64,000 bases of DNA. Origin: Olivibacter sp036959255. Its GTDB lineage: Bacteria > Bacteroidota > Bacteroidia > Sphingobacteriales > Sphingobacteriaceae. Shown here one piece after another: positions 62,023 through 64,000 of the stretch; within the stretch, counting starts at the first letter, position 1; each line of letters starts with the position of its first letter. The notes under the pieces were generated by a model. The model was not told where the DNA came from. It searched no databases and saw nothing but the letters and a program-made list of their open reading frames with translations. The stretch lies in NCBI RefSeq assembly GCF_036959255.1, contig NZ_JAWMTI010000002.1, positions 806,001 through 870,000 of the forward strand. The letters run 5' to 3'. The position numbers and the translations under genes were made by a program.

Positions 62023-62583
62023 ATGACTAAACAAAGAATAGTAGTAGGCATCAGTGGTGCTACAGGCATTCAGTATGGAATAAAAGCACTTGAACTACTG
62101 CAAAAACTAGGCGTTGAAACACATCTTATTATCAGTAGGGCTGCCGAAATGGTCAGGACTTACGAAACAGACTATAAACATGAACATATTGTTTCACTCG
62201 CACATAAGGTTTATTCCCTATCAGATGTTGGAGCAGCCATCTCCAGTGGTTCCTTCAAAACGATGGGCATGTTAATCGCACCCTGTTCGGTAAAAACAAT
62301 GTCAGAAATTGCGACAGGTGTAACCAGCTCACTTTTATCACGAGCTGCCGATGTAACTTTAAAGGAAAGGCGACGACTCGTCCTACTTTTTAGAGAAACC
62401 CCTTTGCATGCAGGTCACTTAAAAACCATGTTGCAAGTAACTGAAATGGGTGGTATTGTGATGCCTCCGGTACCCGCTTTCTATATGCAGCCCCAAACGA
62501 TGGAAGAGATGATTACACATACCGTAGCTCGCGCACTGGATTTATTTGGCTTTGACATTGATATACCTAGGTGGGAAAAATAG
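62023..62583 (+). CDS. ubiX: UbiX-type flavin prenyltransferase
   Basis: A 186-residue flavoprotein that attaches a dimethylallyl group to FMN to make prenylated FMN, the cofactor of UbiD decarboxylases. Features are IVVGISGATGIQYGIKALE (FMN), APCSVKTMSEIATGVTSSLLSRAADVTLKE, and LVLLFRETPLHAGHLKTM, followed by GGIVMPPVPAFYM. The start at 62023 begins with MTKQRIVVGISG; the frame before it overlaps the previous gene and is not used. It follows the gamma-glutamyltransferase gene by 14 bp. The partner ubiD gene is not in the window. Confidence 0.93.
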   Translation: MTKQRIVVGISGATGIQYGIKALELLQKLGVETHLIISRAAEMVRTYETDYKHEHIVSLAHKVYSLSDVGAAISSGSFKTMGMLIAPCSVKTMSEIATGVTSSLLSRAADVTLKERRRLVLLFRETPLHAGHLKTMLQVTEMGGIVMPPVPAFYMQPQTMEEMITHTVARALDLFGFDIDIPRWEK

Positions 62584-62610
62584 CTACCTATTAGCGCGCT
62601 AACGCTATAC

Positions 62611-63636
62611 CTACACCAGCTTTTCCGTCGAATCTCTCAAAATTAATCGAGCAGGTAATTCCTTGTGAAAAGTCTTATCATTTACCTTGCCAAGCTTTAA
62701 ATCGAGCAATAATCGATCAATAATTAACTTAGCCATCTCTTCAAGTGGCTGTTCAACCGCTGTTATACCTGGTTGAAATAAACGAAGCGCTTCATTATCG
62801 TCAAATGCCACCACCGCAACTTTGGTAGGCATTTTAATTTTTTTACTTCTCATCACCTCCAAACCACCAACCGCTAAATAATTGGTAGCGAAGCAGATAC
62901 TATCTATCGTTGGATTATTTTTTAAGAATTCTTCAAAATCTGACTGCAAACGTTCTTTTCTTTCTTTATAGGGAATGTAAAGGATATATTCTTCCAACTT
63001 GCGCTCCTTTATTAATTTTTTATACCCTTCAAGCCGGCTAAGCATTTGGGTTTGCTGCGAATCAGTTGTAATCAGGGCAATATGTTTTTTCCCTTTATTT
63101 GCCAAATGTTCACAAGCCTCATACATAGCATCCTCATTACTGATTCCTATATAATGTGAATCAATCATTGGTAAATACCTATCAAAAAGTACAACAGGTC
63201 TATTTTCTTCCCTTAACTGTTTAATTTCATCTTCGAGACCTTCCGTAGGGCAAATTATATAACCGTCCACCCCCCTATCTCTAAACATGCGTATAAGCTC
63301 AACAGCCTTTTCCGTCTGCCCATTCGTACTACTGTAAATTATTTTATACCCATTGTTATAGGCCTGTTCCTCTATTAAGGAAGCAATTTGCGAAAAAAAA
63401 GGATTGCCGATATTTTCAACAATAAAGCCAATTGTATTCGTTTTACCGGTCACCAAACCTCTTGCAAGGTAATTTGGTGTATAACCCACTTCTTTTACAT
63501 AAGCCAAAACACGTTCAGCAACTTGTGCACTTATTCGCATTTCTTCGGCCTTCCCATTCAAGATGAAAGAGATCGTGGTATTGGAAAGCCCCAGGGCCTT
63601 CGAAATATCTTTAATGGAGATTCTATTTCTTTTCAT
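62611..63636 (-). CDS. LacI-family transcriptional regulator
   Basis: A 341-residue regulator. The N-terminal HTH reads ISIKDISKALGLSNTTISFILNGK (residues 6-29), followed by the hinge ARGLVTGKTNTIG, and then a periplasmic-binding-protein-like sugar-binding domain with FDRYLPMIDSHYIGISN and FDDNEALRLFQPGITAVEQP. Such proteins repress or activate sugar-use genes on binding an effector. A partial palindrome at its own promoter resembles one before the sulfatase gene, so both may be in its regulon. The convergent neighbour is ubiX, 27 bp away. Confidence 0.93.
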   Translation of the reverse strand: MKRNRISIKDISKALGLSNTTISFILNGKAEEMRISAQVAERVLAYVKEVGYTPNYLARGLVTGKTNTIGFIVENIGNPFFSQIASLIEEQAYNNGYKIIYSSTNGQTEKAVELIRMFRDRGVDGYIICPTEGLEDEIKQLREENRPVVLFDRYLPMIDSHYIGISNEDAMYEACEHLANKGKKHIALITTDSQQTQMLSRLEGYKKLIKERKLEEYILYIPYKERKERLQSDFEEFLKNNPTIDSICFATNYLAVGGLEVMRSKKIKMPTKVAVVAFDDNEALRLFQPGITAVEQPLEEMAKLIIDRLLLDLKLGKVNDKTFHKELPARLILRDSTEKLV

Positions 63637-64000
63637 TGATTATGCAATTGGTAATAGCATTGTTTAGCTGATAAGGTTGTGGTAAAGATAATATTTAAAG
63701 AAAGAAAAAGGCAATCGTTTTCACATAATTGTTAAAAATATTCGCGAATTGCGCCCTTTATCCGCACAAATTTGAGAAAGTTCTTTGATATTAACATTTT
63801 TATTAAGAAGTTAGCCGACTATTAATATAAACAAGCTAACAAACCAGAACAACCATGATGAACAATTTTGCCTTTAAAACTAAAACAATTTAGCTAAACG
63901 AAAGTTTCGCTCTTTATTTTTTAGATCATCACTAAAGCGATTTAGTGATTAACTCATTTGCAACCTGCATGAATTAAGCATTTTATATTCTGAATATTAA
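63637..64000. promoter_or_regulatory. LacI promoter region and window end
   Basis: On the minus strand, TATCTTTA (63683-63690) with TTG 21 bp upstream is a candidate promoter of the LacI gene. GGCAATCGTTTTCA (63710-63723) resembles the sulfatase palindrome. At 63928-63949 a perfect 9-bp stem with GCGA loop (ATCACTAAA/TTTAGTGAT) lies near the window end. No gene is supported in this stretch. Confidence 0.4.

Noticed and set aside
1..64000. CRISPR arrays, prophage, integrases, transposases or conjugation genes
   Set aside because: No regular repeat-spacer pattern and no such protein family was seen in any frame considered.

Overview
This window reads as chromosomal DNA of a Bacteroidota bacterium, most likely family Sphingobacteriaceae. 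The supporting signs are a SusC/SusD pair, TonB-dependent receptors with an N-terminal carboxypeptidase-regulatory-like domain, a LytS/LytTR two-component pair, short-chain chromate transporters, a DUF5107-TPR protein, and many AT-rich intergenic regions carrying TAnnTTTG-type -7 elements. I see no rRNA, phage genes, transposase or CRISPR array. The family assignment is an inference from gene content.

Region 1 (1-4,490): the 5' part of a CzcA-type metal efflux RND gene with a small Asp-rich exported partner, a secreted alpha/beta hydrolase, a DUF2200 gene, and a tRNA-Cys(GCA) with an odd anticodon arm. Region 2 (4,490-9,890): a LytS-type histidine kinase and LytTR regulator pair preceded by three 21-bp-spaced direct repeats, a GxDLY/SGNH esterase, a five-bladed-propeller glycosidase, a small isoleucine-repeat protein and a degenerate HMA-fold protein.

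Region 3 (10,100-30,900) is a polysaccharide utilization locus. The minus-strand run is SusC, SusD, a GH2 lipoprotein, aldose 1-epimerase, a GH43 enzyme and, 14 bp further on, a Crp/Fnr regulator. A DUF5107-TPR protein lies upstream of SusC. On the plus strand are an AraC regulator with a sugar porter, and an arabinose-isomerase-family enzyme with a second GH43-like enzyme; another AraC regulator lies between them. Together they suggest outer-membrane glycan capture, periplasmic trimming with beta-glycosidase and arabinofuranosidase/xylosidase-like activities, anomer conversion, inner-membrane uptake and sugar isomerization. The exact glycan cannot be read from the sequence.

Region 4 (31,000-44,800) is mostly housekeeping and stress genes: AraC and GlxA regulators, GAPDH, a MaoC hydratase, DoxX, a Gfo/Idh/MocA oxidoreductase, MoaE, a split chromate transporter, a MarR regulator with a membrane protein, DinB, PaiB-like, inositol-3-phosphate synthase and a suppressor-of-fused protein. 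Region 5 (44,900-55,400): a TonB receptor with a DUF418 protein, two small plus-strand genes separated by interleaved inverted repeats, a Pif1/RecD-like helicase with an HRDC end, an aquaporin, and an alkylation-repair-like cluster (Ada metal-binding domain lacking the methyl-acceptor Cys, 2OG-Fe(II) oxygenase, AlkA glycosylase). Region 6 (55,400-64,000): sulfatase, VOC protein, glucokinase, a small lipoprotein-like gene, a TlpA thioredoxin, gamma-glutamyltransferase, UbiX and a LacI regulator. The LacI and sulfatase promoters share a similar half-palindromic site.

Nothing here is a clear new defence or mobile system. The observations most worth a second look are the tRNA-Cys anticodon arm, the 21-bp direct repeats upstream of the LytS/LytTR genes, the Ada-like protein without its acceptor Cys, the interleaved inverted repeats near 49.5 kb, and several long hairpins at gene borders.
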